Notes: generated by a model from the letters alone, not told the origin. Numbered from the stretch's first letter, positions 1 through 8,805 are shown. The stretch is DNA of 64,000 bases from JAJYSO01 sp964586655 (GCA_964586655.1 CAZPGY010000012.1:9853-73852); one strand, 5' to 3'. Made by a program: numbers and translations.

Positions 1-1
1 T

Positions 2-319
2 GCAGCCGGTGTCTTTTTATCCATCAGTGAATTGAGCCGAAACCAGGGTTCCACCACTTACAAAGAAAGTTTCAGAACGGGGCTTTTGACGGGAGTTTAC
101 GGAGCGGTGATCTTTACCATTTTCTTTGCTATTGTAGCAAGAAATAAAAGCAAAGGAATGGCCGAAGAACTCATAGCCAGCATTAATTTCCTGGACATGA
201 ATTATTACTTACTGCTATTATCCGTATTGGTCTTTGGTTTAATCACGGCCTATGTGGTCACTTTTGTTTTGATGAAGCTTTTTAAAGGTAGCCTAAATTT
301 GAAATCGGACAACCCTTAA
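2..319 (+). CDS. DUF4199-type membrane protein, 3' part (cut by window edge)
   Basis: The reading frame is open to the left edge, so this is the C-terminal part of a longer gene; the first methionine-type codon in view (a TTG) is not a credible start. About 105 residues are visible, with two hydrophobic segments (around GLLTGVYGAVIFTIFFAIVA and a second one rich in Leu, Val and Phe before FVLMKLF). Size, layout and wording resemble DUF4199 proteins, small Bacteroidota membrane proteins of unknown function. The gene ends about 35 bp before the rplU promoter, and no terminator is seen between them. Confidence 0.6.
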   Translation, partial: AAGVFLSISELSRNQGSTTYKESFRTGLLTGVYGAVIFTIFFAIVARNKSKGMAEELIASINFLDMNYYLLLLSVLVFGLITAYVVTFVLMKLFKGSLNLKSDNP

Positions 320-353
320 AAGCAAGAAGCGAAAAATTTATTTTCGACACCGC

Positions 354-384
354 TTTGTCAATCAAATTAATAAAGATATATTTG
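354..384 (+). promoter_or_regulatory. Bacteroidota-type promoter of rplU-rpmA
   Basis: A -33 TTTG is followed after 19 bases by a -7 TATATTTG, an exact fit to the Bacteroidota primary sigma consensus TTTG-N19-TAnnTTTG. It lies about 40 bp before the rplU start codon. Confidence 0.75.
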
Positions 385-424
385 CACCCGTTTATTTAAA
401 ATAACACCCAAATATATCAAGGCT

Positions 425-931
425 ATGTATGCAATTGTAGAGATAGCAGGGCAACAGTTCAAAGTTGAGAAAGACCAAAAGGTGTTTGTCAACCGTTTGT
501 CCGGTGAAGAAGGAGCGCAAGTCTCTTTTGACAAAGTTCTCCTTACCGGCGATGGCGACAACATTACTTTAGGCGCCCCAGCTATAAAAGGCGCTTCGGT
601 AGGCGCCAAAATCACCCGTCACTTAAAGGGGGACAAAGTGATTGTTTTCAAAAAGAAACGTCGCAAAGGCTACCGCAAGAAAAACGGTCACCGTCAAGCA
701 CTGACCGAAATCCAAATCGAGGGCATTTCCCTCAATGGATCCAAGTCTTCATCAAATGAGAAGGCCCAAAAGGAAAAACCTAAAAAAGAGGCTAAAAAGA
801 CAGCAACGACAGAAACCTCTGAAGACCTAAGCCAGCACACCGTGGCTGAGCTCAAGGAAATGGCCAAAGAAAAAGGCATCACCGGATATTCTTCTATGAA
901 GAAAGCCGAATTAATTGAAGCTTTAAGTTAA
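425..931 (+). CDS. rplU: 50S ribosomal protein L21 with C-terminal extension
   Basis: Ribosomal protein L21 binds 23S rRNA in the large subunit. The first ~103 residues are the complete family domain, starting MYAIVEIAGQQFKVEKDQK and including the basic stretch KKKRRKGYRKKNGHRQ. The protein is 168 aa, well over the usual length. The extra ~65 residues are a Lys/Glu-rich linker ending in a compact segment (LSQHTVAELKEMAKEKGI through MKKAELIEAL) that resembles the Rho-N/SAP/HeH helix-extension-helix fold seen in nucleic-acid-binding proteins. rpmA follows after 20 bp, the usual L21-L27 operon. Identity is certain; the role of the tail is unknown. Confidence 0.97.
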   Translation: MYAIVEIAGQQFKVEKDQKVFVNRLSGEEGAQVSFDKVLLTGDGDNITLGAPAIKGASVGAKITRHLKGDKVIVFKKKRRKGYRKKNGHRQALTEIQIEGISLNGSKSSSNEKAQKEKPKKEAKKTATTETSEDLSQHTVAELKEMAKEKGITGYSSMKKAELIEALS

Positions 932-951
932 CTATAAAAATTTAGAACAAA

Positions 952-1212
952 ATGGCACATAAAAAAGGAGTTGGTAGCTCAAAGAACGGAAGAGAGTCGG
1001 AATCGAAACGCCTTGGCGTAAAAATATTTAGTGGTCAAGCCGCAAAAGCAGGTAATATCATTGTCCGCCAACGCGGAACCGCACACCACGCAGGAAAAAA
1101 TGTATACCTTGGCAAAGATCATACCCTACACGCCAAAGTTGACGGCATTGTAAAATTCAATAAGAAGCGAGGTACAAAATCTTTTGTATCTGTAGAGCCT
1201 TTTGAAGCTTAA
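952..1212 (+). CDS. rpmA: 50S ribosomal protein L27
   Basis: L27 sits near the peptidyl-transferase centre of the large subunit. The 86-aa product begins MAHKKGVGSSKNGRESESKR, the diagnostic N-terminus, and has the internal RQRGTAHHAGKNVYLGKDHT block. The N-terminus has no cleavable extension of the kind found in Firmicutes. It is second in the rplU operon and is followed at once by a strong terminator. Confidence 0.98.
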   Translation: MAHKKGVGSSKNGRESESKRLGVKIFSGQAAKAGNIIVRQRGTAHHAGKNVYLGKDHTLHAKVDGIVKFNKKRGTKSFVSVEPFEA

Positions 1213-1241
1213 TCGCTTTCTCTCTTTAAACTTATAAGACC

Positions 1242-1280
1242 AAACCGCACTTTTAAAAAAGGTGCGGTTTTTTTTTATTT
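1242..1280 (+). terminator. Rho-independent terminator of rplU-rpmA
   Basis: A 9-bp stem (AAACCGCAC with GTGCGGTTT) closes an 11-base loop and runs directly into a long T tract. Confidence 0.9.
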
Positions 1281-1352
1281 TTTTCTATCCCTACTCCCAC
1301 GAAAATCCGCTCAACAAAACTCAACATGGGGGCAAACTCGATGTTTTTTTTT

Positions 1353-1396
1353 ACCACTAAAAAAACCACCGATAAATCATTTTGTTTATCGGTGGT
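1353..1396 (-). terminator. Terminator downstream of ahcY
   Basis: A 12-bp perfect stem (ACCACCGATAAA with TTTATCGGTGGT) closes an 8-base loop. Read on the minus strand it is followed by an interrupted T run. It lies about 200 bp beyond the ahcY stop, beyond a dispersed repeat, so the ahcY message would carry that repeat. Confidence 0.7.
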
Positions 1397-1406
1397 CTCT
1401 AATGAA

Positions 1407-1559
1407 GGTCATTTAAACCTTTAGGATTGAAGCAAAAAATAGAGATTTTTGTCCCAGATGAAGTCTTTTTTGCACTGCATAGCCGTAGCTATGGAGTAAG
1501 GAAAAGGCAAAATATGGGGCAAAAAGATCATTTTACATAATAGAAAGTTTAAATGAGCT
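1407..1559. repeat. Dispersed palindromic repeat, family A, copy 1
   Basis: The ends are inverted (GGTCATTTAAAC and GTTTAAATGAGC) and the middle holds a palindrome, CATAGCCGTAGCTATG. A second copy in opposite orientation lies near 20.3 kb. The outer arms and the middle are conserved between the copies, while a short stretch near one end differs. No coding potential. Confidence 0.8.
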
Positions 1560-1594
1560 TATGGATATGGATTTACCTTGGAAAAACAAAATTC

Positions 1595-2911
1595 CTAATA
1601 ACGGTAATATTCCGGTTTAAAAGGTCCTTCAACAGGCACGTCAATATACTTGGCCTGTTCTGAAGACAATTCGGTCAGCTCTGCTCCAATTTTTTTCAGG
1701 TGAAGTTCAGCCACTTTCTCATCCAATTTCTTGGGCAGCATATAAACTTTATTTTCATACTTATCGGCGTGATTCCACAATTCAATCTGCGCTAAAGTTT
1801 GGTTGGCAAAAGAATTGCTCATCACAAAACTCGGGTGCCCGGTAGCACAACCCAAATTGACCAAACGTCCCTCGGCCAACAGAATAATATCGTGATCGTC
1901 AACCGTATACTTATCAACCTGAGGTTTAATTTCTACCTTGGTATTTCCGTAATTTTCGTTCAACCAAGCTACTTGAATCTCATTGTCAAAGTGACCAATA
2001 TTACAAACAATAGTTTTGTCTTTCATGGCTTTGAAATGCGTTCCACAGACAATATCTTTATTTCCGGTAGCTGTAATTACAATATCGGCTTGGGGAAGAA
2101 CCGTTTCCAGTTTCTTGACCTCATAACCATCCATCGCTGCTTGCAAAGCACAAATCGGATCGATTTCAGTAACCGTCACAATAGCACCATTCCCACGGAA
2201 AGAAGCCGCCGTTCCTTTTCCTACATCACCATAGCCGCAAACCACTACGCGTTTTCCGGCCAGCATCACATCAGTAGCGCGACGAATGGCATCTACGGCA
2301 CTTTCACGACAGCCGTATTTATTGTCAAACTTAGACTTGGTCACAGAATCATTCACATTAATGGCAGGTACCGTCAAAGTGCCATCTCGCATGCGTTCAT
2401 ACAATCGATGTACACCGGTCGTGGTCTCTTCTGAAAGCCCTTTAATTCTTTTGGTCAGCTCCGGATACTCATCTAAAACCTTATTGGTCAAATCGCCACC
2501 ATCATCCAAAATCATGTTTAAGGGCTTTCGATCTTCACCAAAAAACAAGGTTTGTTCAATACACCAGTCAAACTCTTCTTCGGTCTCCCCTTTCCAAGCA
2601 AAGACAGGGATTCCTGCTTTGGCAATAGCCGCAGCGGCCTGATCTTGTGTGGAAAAAATATTACACGAACTCCAACGCACCTCGGCGCCTAAAGAAACCA
2701 ATGTTTCAATAAGCACCGCCGTTTGAATGGTCATGTGCAAATTACCGGCAATTCGCGCTCCTTTTAAAGGTTGTTCACCTTCATATTCCTTGCGAATAGC
2801 CATCAAACCGGGCATTTCTGCTTCAGCCAATTCAATTTCCTTTCTCCCCCACTCAGCCAAAGAAATATCTTTAACTTTATAATCTTTCCCGACTTCTGTT
2901 TTTGTATCCAT
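1595..2911 (-). CDS. ahcY: Adenosylhomocysteinase
   Basis: S-adenosylhomocysteine hydrolase (cytosolic, NAD-dependent) splits S-adenosylhomocysteine into adenosine and homocysteine and so recycles the methyl-donor product. The 438-aa protein shows the family N-terminus (SLAEWGRKEIELAEAEMPGL), substrate-site blocks around HMTIQTAVLIETL, the NAD-binding loop VCGYGDVGKG near residue 222 and the C-terminal KYIDVPVEGPFKPEYYRY. The start chosen (MDTKTEVGKDYKV) gives the normal family length. A longer in-frame opening upstream would run into the divergent phosphopantetheinyl transferase gene and adds unrelated sequence. Confidence 0.97.
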   Translation of the reverse strand: MDTKTEVGKDYKVKDISLAEWGRKEIELAEAEMPGLMAIRKEYEGEQPLKGARIAGNLHMTIQTAVLIETLVSLGAEVRWSSCNIFSTQDQAAAAIAKAGIPVFAWKGETEEEFDWCIEQTLFFGEDRKPLNMILDDGGDLTNKVLDEYPELTKRIKGLSEETTTGVHRLYERMRDGTLTVPAINVNDSVTKSKFDNKYGCRESAVDAIRRATDVMLAGKRVVVCGYGDVGKGTAASFRGNGAIVTVTEIDPICALQAAMDGYEVKKLETVLPQADIVITATGNKDIVCGTHFKAMKDKTIVCNIGHFDNEIQVAWLNENYGNTKVEIKPQVDKYTVDDHDIILLAEGRLVNLGCATGHPSFVMSNSFANQTLAQIELWNHADKYENKVYMLPKKLDEKVAELHLKKIGAELTELSSEQAKYIDVPVEGPFKPEYYRY

Positions 2912-2962
2912 CTGCTTATATTTGTAGTTGAATGGCAAAATTAAACAATATTCTATAAACCT

Positions 2963-3598
2963 ATGCCCCTTTACAAAACAATAACAGTCGATTCTGCTAC
3001 GAAGGTTTTGATTTGGAAGATTGATGAATCTTTTGAAAAACTCCGCCAGGATATTCAATTAAGCTCACACTGTCAAAACAAGTTGCAAGCCATGAAATCG
3101 GACAGACACAAACGCGGATTTATGAGCATTCGCCACCTGCTGCATATTGCAGGCTACCAAGACCACGATGTGACCTATGATCAAGACGGAAAGCCTCATT
3201 TAAACGACGAACACTATATTTCCATCACCCATTCCTTTCAGTTTTCAGGCATCATCATCAGTAAGCGCCCGGTGGGCATTGATATTGAAAAAAAACGCGA
3301 AAAGATTTTACGTATCGCCAACCGGTTTACTCCGCTGGATGAATACCGAACTTTGGCCAACAACCATGCGATAATCAGGAAGTTAAGTATCGTATGGGGT
3401 GCCAAAGAATCTATTTATAAAATAATGAACATTCGGGGGCTTTCATTTTTGGAGCATATTTATGTCGATGATTTCGATTTTGAAGATCAAAAAACCAAGG
3501 CCGTTGTCTATTATGACAATATTAATCATAAATTTGCCTTGGAGTTTACAGAATTTGAGGGCTTTTCCTGTGTATATGCACAAGCCTTGGATTCTTAA
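2963..3598 (+). CDS. 4'-phosphopantetheinyl transferase superfamily protein
   Basis: Enzymes of this type move the phosphopantetheine arm of CoA onto a serine of acyl or peptidyl carrier proteins. The 211-aa product carries the two superfamily signatures: VGIDIE near residue 104 (Mg-binding Asp and Glu) and WGAKESIYK near residue 145, plus an upstream ITHS block. Its length and split motifs fit the Sfp/HetI type rather than short AcpS. It is divergent from ahcY (51 bp between starts) and heads a same-strand run through mgtE to DUF4301. The carrier-protein partner is not in the window. Confidence 0.9.
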   Translation: MPLYKTITVDSATKVLIWKIDESFEKLRQDIQLSSHCQNKLQAMKSDRHKRGFMSIRHLLHIAGYQDHDVTYDQDGKPHLNDEHYISITHSFQFSGIIISKRPVGIDIEKKREKILRIANRFTPLDEYRTLANNHAIIRKLSIVWGAKESIYKIMNIRGLSFLEHIYVDDFDFEDQKTKAVVYYDNINHKFALEFTEFEGFSCVYAQALDS

Positions 3599-3628
3599 AT
3601 TTATTTTATCATTCATCTGATCTAATTT

Positions 3629-4957
3629 ATGTCTAATCACGCTGTAAAACATCCTGCTGACGTCGCCGAACAAATGGTGGCCATGCCGCCCAAAGAGCGA
3701 AACTTAGCTTTCTGGAGGCTGCCCAGTGCCGAAAAAACAGAGGTGTTTTCTCATTTTGATACCAGCGATCAGCAAGAGATCTTACAGAGCCTTGGTGACA
3801 AAGGCATGCGTGAGCTGATTGAAAACATGGCGCCCGATGACCGGACTCAATTGTTTTCAGACTTTCCCGATGATTTAATTCGACAGCTGATCAATTACCT
3901 CAACAGTAGCGATCGCAAAGAGGCTTTGGCTCTATTGGGCTATGAACCTGACAGCATTGGACGTTTAATGACCCCACATTACATCAGAGCCCGACCGCAT
4001 TGGACGGTAAGAAAAGTATTGGACCACATCAAAATTTATGGCGAACGGGCAGAAACCCTCAACTTTGTCTATGTGGTAGATGAAACCAATCACCTTATTG
4101 ACGACTTGCGCATCGGACAGTTGTTGATGGTAGATGACGACACGCCCATCTCCAATTTAATGGACCGCTCTTTTGTAGCCATTACCAGCACTGAAAAGTT
4201 GGAGGAAAGTTTAAAGATTTTTGAAAAATATGAACGAGAGGCCTTGCCCATTATCACAGAACACGGAAGTTTAGTGGGCATTGTAACTTTTGATGACATC
4301 TTAGATAAAATTTCTGAGCGAGATACCGAAGACATCCAAAAGTTTGGGGGATCTGAAGGACTGGATTTGTCTTATACCGATACCGGGTTATTGGAATTGG
4401 TCAAAAAGAGAGCGGGTTGGCTGATCGTGCTGTTCATTGGTGAGATGTTAACCGCCTCGGCCATGGGGTATTATGAATCTGAAATACAAATTGCCACCGT
4501 TTTAGCTTTATTTATTCCGTTGATTATTTCCAGTGGAGGTAATTCCGGATCACAGGCCGCTTCACTCATTATTCGGGCTATGGCATTGAAAGAGCTCAAA
4601 TTAAAAGACTGGTGGTATGTCATGAAAAAAGAAATTCTTTCCGGAATGCTGCTCGGCTCTATTTTGGGCATCATCGGCTTTATCCGGATTTTGATTTGGC
4701 AAGAAGCAGGAATTTATGACTATGGCCCCTATTGGTTTTGGATTGGCTTGAGCGTGGCCCTTTCCCTGCTTGCCATTGTCCTTTGGGGAACCTTATCGGG
4801 ATCATTGATTCCTTTTATCTTGCGATGGATCGGCATGGATCCGGCCACAGCTTCCGCTCCCTTTGTGGCCACGCTGGTTGATGTAAGCGGATTGGTTATT
4901 TATTTCACCATTTCCCTGATGCTGTTAAGCGGGAAATTACTCCCCATGACTTGTTAA
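3629..4957 (+). CDS. mgtE: Magnesium transporter MgtE
   Basis: MgtE is an inner-membrane Mg2+ channel gated by cytosolic Mg2+. The 442-aa protein has the expected order: a helical MgtE-N domain (about 1-125), two CBS domains (about 128-250, with PIITEHGSLVGIVTFDDIL) and a five-helix pore domain from about residue 262. The pore-domain signature SSGGNSGSQAASLIIRA is near residue 300 and the final helix block begins MDPATASAPFVATLVD. Length is normal. It starts 30 bp after the phosphopantetheinyl transferase gene and is followed 19 bp later by the next gene. Confidence 0.96.
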   Translation: MSNHAVKHPADVAEQMVAMPPKERNLAFWRLPSAEKTEVFSHFDTSDQQEILQSLGDKGMRELIENMAPDDRTQLFSDFPDDLIRQLINYLNSSDRKEALALLGYEPDSIGRLMTPHYIRARPHWTVRKVLDHIKIYGERAETLNFVYVVDETNHLIDDLRIGQLLMVDDDTPISNLMDRSFVAITSTEKLEESLKIFEKYEREALPIITEHGSLVGIVTFDDILDKISERDTEDIQKFGGSEGLDLSYTDTGLLELVKKRAGWLIVLFIGEMLTASAMGYYESEIQIATVLALFIPLIISSGGNSGSQAASLIIRAMALKELKLKDWWYVMKKEILSGMLLGSILGIIGFIRILIWQEAGIYDYGPYWFWIGLSVALSLLAIVLWGTLSGSLIPFILRWIGMDPATASAPFVATLVDVSGLVIYFTISLMLLSGKLLPMTC

Positions 4958-4976
4958 TTAAATAAAATATAAAATT

Positions 4977-5237
4977 ATGAGAATATCTGTAGAACTTACC
5001 CTAACTCCCATTCAAGACGATTATGAACCCCTAATTATCGACTTCATCAAAAAGATGAGACACTCGGGCTTAGTCGTGAAGGAAAACCCGTTAAGCACCC
5101 AACTCTATGGCGAATATGATCAAGTTATGGAGTTTTTGAATGAAGAAATTAAAACAGCCATGGAGGCGATGGATCGCGGACTACTGCACCTTAAAATTGT
5201 CAAATCTGATCGAAGCAATTACACGCCCTCCTTTTAA
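4977..5237 (+). CDS. Thiamine-binding family protein (YkoF/MTH1187-like)
   Basis: This 86-aa protein begins MRISVELTLTPIQDDYEPLI and contains STQLYGEYDQVMEFLNEEI, matching the small ferredoxin-like-fold family (former DUF77) whose members bind thiamine or hydroxymethylpyrimidine. It has no signal peptide, so it should be cytosolic. It sits between mgtE and a NadR-like kinase with short gaps (19 and 29 bp), pointing to co-transcription. Ligand binding is inferred from the family. Confidence 0.75.
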   Translation: MRISVELTLTPIQDDYEPLIIDFIKKMRHSGLVVKENPLSTQLYGEYDQVMEFLNEEIKTAMEAMDRGLLHLKIVKSDRSNYTPSF

Positions 5238-5266
5238 GCGTTTTTCCTTTACAATCCTATTTTGCA

Positions 5267-5809
5267 ATGATTAGAATAGTGATATACGGTGCAGAATCTA
5301 CCGGAAAAACAACCTTGGCTCAAGCCTTGGCGCAGCATTTTAACACCGCTTGGGTACCTGAATATTCTCGAGCATATTTACAGCAAAAAATGGAGCAAAC
5401 CGGAGCGATATGCGCCTATGAAGACTTGATGCCCATCGCCCGAGGACAGCTGGAATTGGAACGCAAATGTGCGCAGGAGGCACAAAACAACATACTCTTT
5501 TGCGATACCAATATTCTGCAAACCTATTATTATGGCAAGGCTTATTACCCCAACTTTAACCATCCCGCATTATGGGAGTTGACACAGGCACAAAAATATG
5601 ATTTCTATCTCTTGACCTATATTGACACCCCCTGGGTCGCCGATGATTTGCGAGACCGCCCCCATCAACGCGAAGCCATGCACCAACTTTTTGAAAATTC
5701 TCTTATTCAAAACGACCTTCCTTATGAGCTAATCAAAGGAAATAAACGCGAAAAACTGGAAAAAGCCATTGATAAAATCAATATATTACTAAATAATACG
5801 TTATTTTAA
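5267..5809 (+). CDS. NadR-like AAA ATPase / nucleoside kinase
   Basis: The 180-aa product has a Walker A motif at residues 8-15 in the order GAESTGKTT, then VPEYSRAYL, LFCDTNILQT and a late RPHQREAMHQLFE segment. This is the layout of the ribosylnicotinamide-kinase domain of NadR and its stand-alone relatives (AAA_28). Such enzymes phosphorylate nicotinamide riboside or related nucleosides. The N-terminal adenylyltransferase and DNA-binding domains of E. coli NadR are absent, so only a kinase role is supported. The gene lies in the mgtE-DUF4301 run; the thiamine-binding-type neighbour hints at vitamin salvage, but the substrate cannot be read from sequence. Confidence 0.8.
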   Translation: MIRIVIYGAESTGKTTLAQALAQHFNTAWVPEYSRAYLQQKMEQTGAICAYEDLMPIARGQLELERKCAQEAQNNILFCDTNILQTYYYGKAYYPNFNHPALWELTQAQKYDFYLLTYIDTPWVADDLRDRPHQREAMHQLFENSLIQNDLPYELIKGNKREKLEKAIDKINILLNNTLF

Positions 5810-5867
5810 CGCAACCAAAACCAATTTCTGAATCTTAATAAAGACAGAAAAAAAACTAACACCCCCC

Positions 5868-7403
5868 ATGAAAACATTTCAGCTTAGTGAAAGTGATCTT
5901 GATCAAATCACCCAACACGGGTTAACAGCCAATATTATAAAACAACAATTGCACACCTTTCGACAAGGCACTCCTTTTGTCAAGTTGGTGAAAGCAGCCA
6001 ATATCGGGGAAGGAATCCGGCAAATTGGCTCTGCGCAACTCGATCAATATATCGAACAATATGAAGCTGCGACTTGCAAAACCACCAAGTTTATTCCTGC
6101 CAGCGGATCGGCTACGCGAATGTTTAAACTGCTTCACCAATTCTTGGATCGATTTGACCCTGAACAGGATGAGTTGAGCAGTTTTATAAATACCGCCGAT
6201 TACAAAGCTTTAAAACCCTTCTTTGAACGGATCAATGAGCTGCCTTTTTTCAACATCGTGCGAAGCGAAATGGAAATCGATGCGCCTTCTTATGCAAGTG
6301 ATTTTTCTGATCAAGAAAAATATGAATTTGTACACCTCCTCATCCACAAAATGGGGTATGCCGAATTACCCAAAGGCTTGATTCCTTTTCATGATTATGA
6401 GGACAAAGCTGCAACGGCTTTTGAGGAGCACCTTTATGAAGCCGCACAATATGCCGCACAAAACAATAAAGCTTACCTCCATTTTACAATCGCCGAAGAA
6501 CACCTGAAAAAATTTAAATCGACCTTTAAACAAATTCGGCCAAAAATTGAAGCCCTCACCGGAATTGATTTTAAAATCACCTATTCTTTTCAGGAAAAAT
6601 CCACAGACACCATAGCGGTAAACAAAGACAACTCATTGTTTAGGGACAAAAACGGAAAACTGTATTTTCGACCCGGCGGCCACGGGGCACTCATCGAAAA
6701 CCTCAACGAAATAGAAAGCGATTTGGTCTTTATTAAAAATATTGACAATGTAGTTCCCGAAGCCCAGCTCCCCTTAATAACAAAATATAAAAAAACTTTA
6801 GCCGGACTGCTCTTGCAGGTGCAGAAAGACGTATTTGACCTCTTGAAAAAATTGGATCAGGAAGAATTGACCACAGCAATACAGATGGAAGCACAAAACT
6901 TGGCCAAAATGCACTTCGGATTTACAAAAACCTTCCAAACTGCTGAAGAAATCAAGTCATTCTTTAACCGTCCCATCCGAGTTTGTGGTATGGTCAAAAA
7001 TGAAGGCAAGCCCGGCGGCGGCCCCTTTTGGATCAAACGCGATAATGGTGAGCTTTCTTTACAAATCATAGAAAGTGCTCAAATCGACAATGCCGATGAC
7101 CACCAGCTGAAAATTATGCAAGAAGCCACTCATTTTAATCCGGTGGATTTGGTTTGTGGCCTGAAGAATTATCGGGGAGAGCAATTCGATTTGCTCAATT
7201 TTGTCAATCCTCATCAGGCTTTTATCACCCACAAAACATTAGACGGGGAGCCGCTGAAAGCACTTGAACTTCCCGGATTGTGGAATGGCGCCATGGCCTA
7301 CTGGAACAGCATTTTTGTAGAGGTTCCCTCTGAAACTTTTAGCCCGGTAAAAACCGTCGTGGATTTATTAAACGAGCAACACCAGGTGCGGTACTGCGAC
7401 TGA
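5868..7403 (+). CDS. DUF4301 family protein
   Basis: This 511-aa protein matches DUF4301, found mainly in Bacteroidota and functionally uncharacterised. Near residues 76-88 it has FIPASGSATRMFK, which looks like the nucleotide-binding loop of sugar-nucleotide transferases (GxGxRM type). Further conserved stretches are FRPGGHGALIENLNEI and VKNEGKPGGGPFWIK. I infer a nucleotide- or phospho-compound-binding enzyme, but no reaction is known to me. It is the last gene of the run, 58 bp after the NadR-like kinase. Confidence 0.85.
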   Translation: MKTFQLSESDLDQITQHGLTANIIKQQLHTFRQGTPFVKLVKAANIGEGIRQIGSAQLDQYIEQYEAATCKTTKFIPASGSATRMFKLLHQFLDRFDPEQDELSSFINTADYKALKPFFERINELPFFNIVRSEMEIDAPSYASDFSDQEKYEFVHLLIHKMGYAELPKGLIPFHDYEDKAATAFEEHLYEAAQYAAQNNKAYLHFTIAEEHLKKFKSTFKQIRPKIEALTGIDFKITYSFQEKSTDTIAVNKDNSLFRDKNGKLYFRPGGHGALIENLNEIESDLVFIKNIDNVVPEAQLPLITKYKKTLAGLLLQVQKDVFDLLKKLDQEELTTAIQMEAQNLAKMHFGFTKTFQTAEEIKSFFNRPIRVCGMVKNEGKPGGGPFWIKRDNGELSLQIIESAQIDNADDHQLKIMQEATHFNPVDLVCGLKNYRGEQFDLLNFVNPHQAFITHKTLDGEPLKALELPGLWNGAMAYWNSIFVEVPSETFSPVKTVVDLLNEQHQVRYCD

Positions 7404-7446
7404 AATCAGCCAACTGCACGGTCACAATAAAAAAATTATACAATCT

Positions 7447-8805
7447 TTAAAACCCCTTTACATAAACTGTTTTCCGGTTGACAAATTCTTTGATTCCGTC
7501 TTCAGAGAGTTCGCGACCGTAACCCGAAATCTTGGTTCCTCCGAAAGGTAAGCGCGGATCAGACTTAACCAATTCATTGACAAACACAGCTCCGTCATCA
7601 AACTGTGGTACCAGCGTTTTAACACGCTCCCGATCTTGGGTAAATACGGAAACCCCCAAACCAAAATCCGATTCGTTGACCAAATCAACAGCATCTTCAT
7701 CCGTTTTAAAAGGCATCACCGCCATCAAAGGACCAAAAGTTTCCTCTTTAAAAATGGGCATTTTCTTTTTGACATCCACCACAACGGTAGGTTCAAAGAA
7801 GGCCCCGTTACGATTTCCTCCCATCAATACTTTCGCACCTTTCTTTACCGATTTCTGCAACTGTTTCTCCAAATCTTCGGCCAAATCTTCTCGAGCCAAA
7901 ACACCAATATAGGTCTCTTCATCCATAGGATCTCCAACTTTTAAATCGCGAACGGCTGCAGTAAATCGGTCGATAAATTCCTCATAGATCCCTTCCTGTA
8001 TCAGCAATCGCTTGCCGGCAATACAACTTTGTCCGGTGTTTTGAAATCGAGCTTGCACACAGGTTGTTATGGCTTCTTCCATATTGGCATCCTCAAAAAC
8101 CACCAAGGCATTGCTGCCGCCGAGCTCCAAAACCGATTTCTTAATTTCGTTTCCGGCGATAGCAGCCACCGAACTTCCGGCAGGTTTACTTCCGGTAAGT
8201 GTCACCGCTTTCACCTGTTTGTTACGAATTACACTTTCCACTTTTTTACTCGAAATTGCCAAATTTTGAAAACAAGCCTCCGGGAAGCCGGCTTCCAAAA
8301 AAGCCTGCTCAATAAGTTTTGCACAGCCCATCACATTGCTCGCGTGCTTTAAAACCCCAACATTGCCCGCCATCATGGCCGGTGCTGCAAAACGAAACAC
8401 CTGCCAAAACGGATAATTCCACGGCATTACTGCCAAAACTACTCCCAAGGGCTCATAAGCCACATAAGAGCTTTCGGCATCGGTTGCTATGGTTTTGGGG
8501 GCTAAATGAGTGGCTGCCTGTGCTGCATAATACGAACAAACCCAGGCACATTTCTCCACTTCAGCAACTGCCTGACCAAGGGGTTTTCCCATTTCGGCCG
8601 TTATCATTTCTGCATATTGCTTTTTGTTTTTCTTCAACACCTGCGCCAAATTATCGACCAACTCACCGCGTTGCTCAAAAGAGGTTGTTCGCCATTGCTC
8701 AAAGGCTTTATGTGCCTTCTTCAGCTTTTTCTTGATTTTAAATTTCGTGTCCTCTTTGTGCTTTGCAATAAGCTGCCCGTTATAGGGATTTATAGATTTT
8801 ATCAT
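7447..8805 (-). CDS. NAD(P)-dependent aldehyde dehydrogenase (succinate-semialdehyde type)
   Basis: The 452-aa protein is a complete aldehyde dehydrogenase: the cofactor-site block VMPWNYPFWQVFRFAAPAM, the general-base Glu in LELGGSNALVV (about residue 225), the catalytic Cys in NTGQSCIAGKR (about 257) and the C-terminal LPFGGTKISGYGRE. Sequence style matches the short GabD2-type succinate-semialdehyde dehydrogenases, which oxidise succinate semialdehyde to succinate; other small aldehydes are possible substrates. It stands alone, convergent with DUF4301. Confidence 0.88.
   Translation of the reverse strand: MIKSINPYNGQLIAKHKEDTKFKIKKKLKKAHKAFEQWRTTSFEQRGELVDNLAQVLKKNKKQYAEMITAEMGKPLGQAVAEVEKCAWVCSYYAAQAATHLAPKTIATDAESSYVAYEPLGVVLAVMPWNYPFWQVFRFAAPAMMAGNVGVLKHASNVMGCAKLIEQAFLEAGFPEACFQNLAISSKKVESVIRNKQVKAVTLTGSKPAGSSVAAIAGNEIKKSVLELGGSNALVVFEDANMEEAITTCVQARFQNTGQSCIAGKRLLIQEGIYEEFIDRFTAAVRDLKVGDPMDEETYIGVLAREDLAEDLEKQLQKSVKKGAKVLMGGNRNGAFFEPTVVVDVKKKMPIFKEETFGPLMAVMPFKTDEDAVDLVNESDFGLGVSVFTQDRERVKTLVPQFDDGAVFVNELVKSDPRLPFGGTKISGYGRELSEDGIKEFVNRKTVYVKGF

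Noticed and set aside
1799..2434. Long open frame antisense to ahcY
   Set aside because: Fully covered by an unmistakable gene on the other strand; no domain or signal of its own. The same holds for the many frames antisense to the giant surface genes.
2912..3058. Longer N-terminus for ahcY
   Set aside because: It would overlap the divergent phosphopantetheinyl transferase start, add non-family residues and exceed the normal length.
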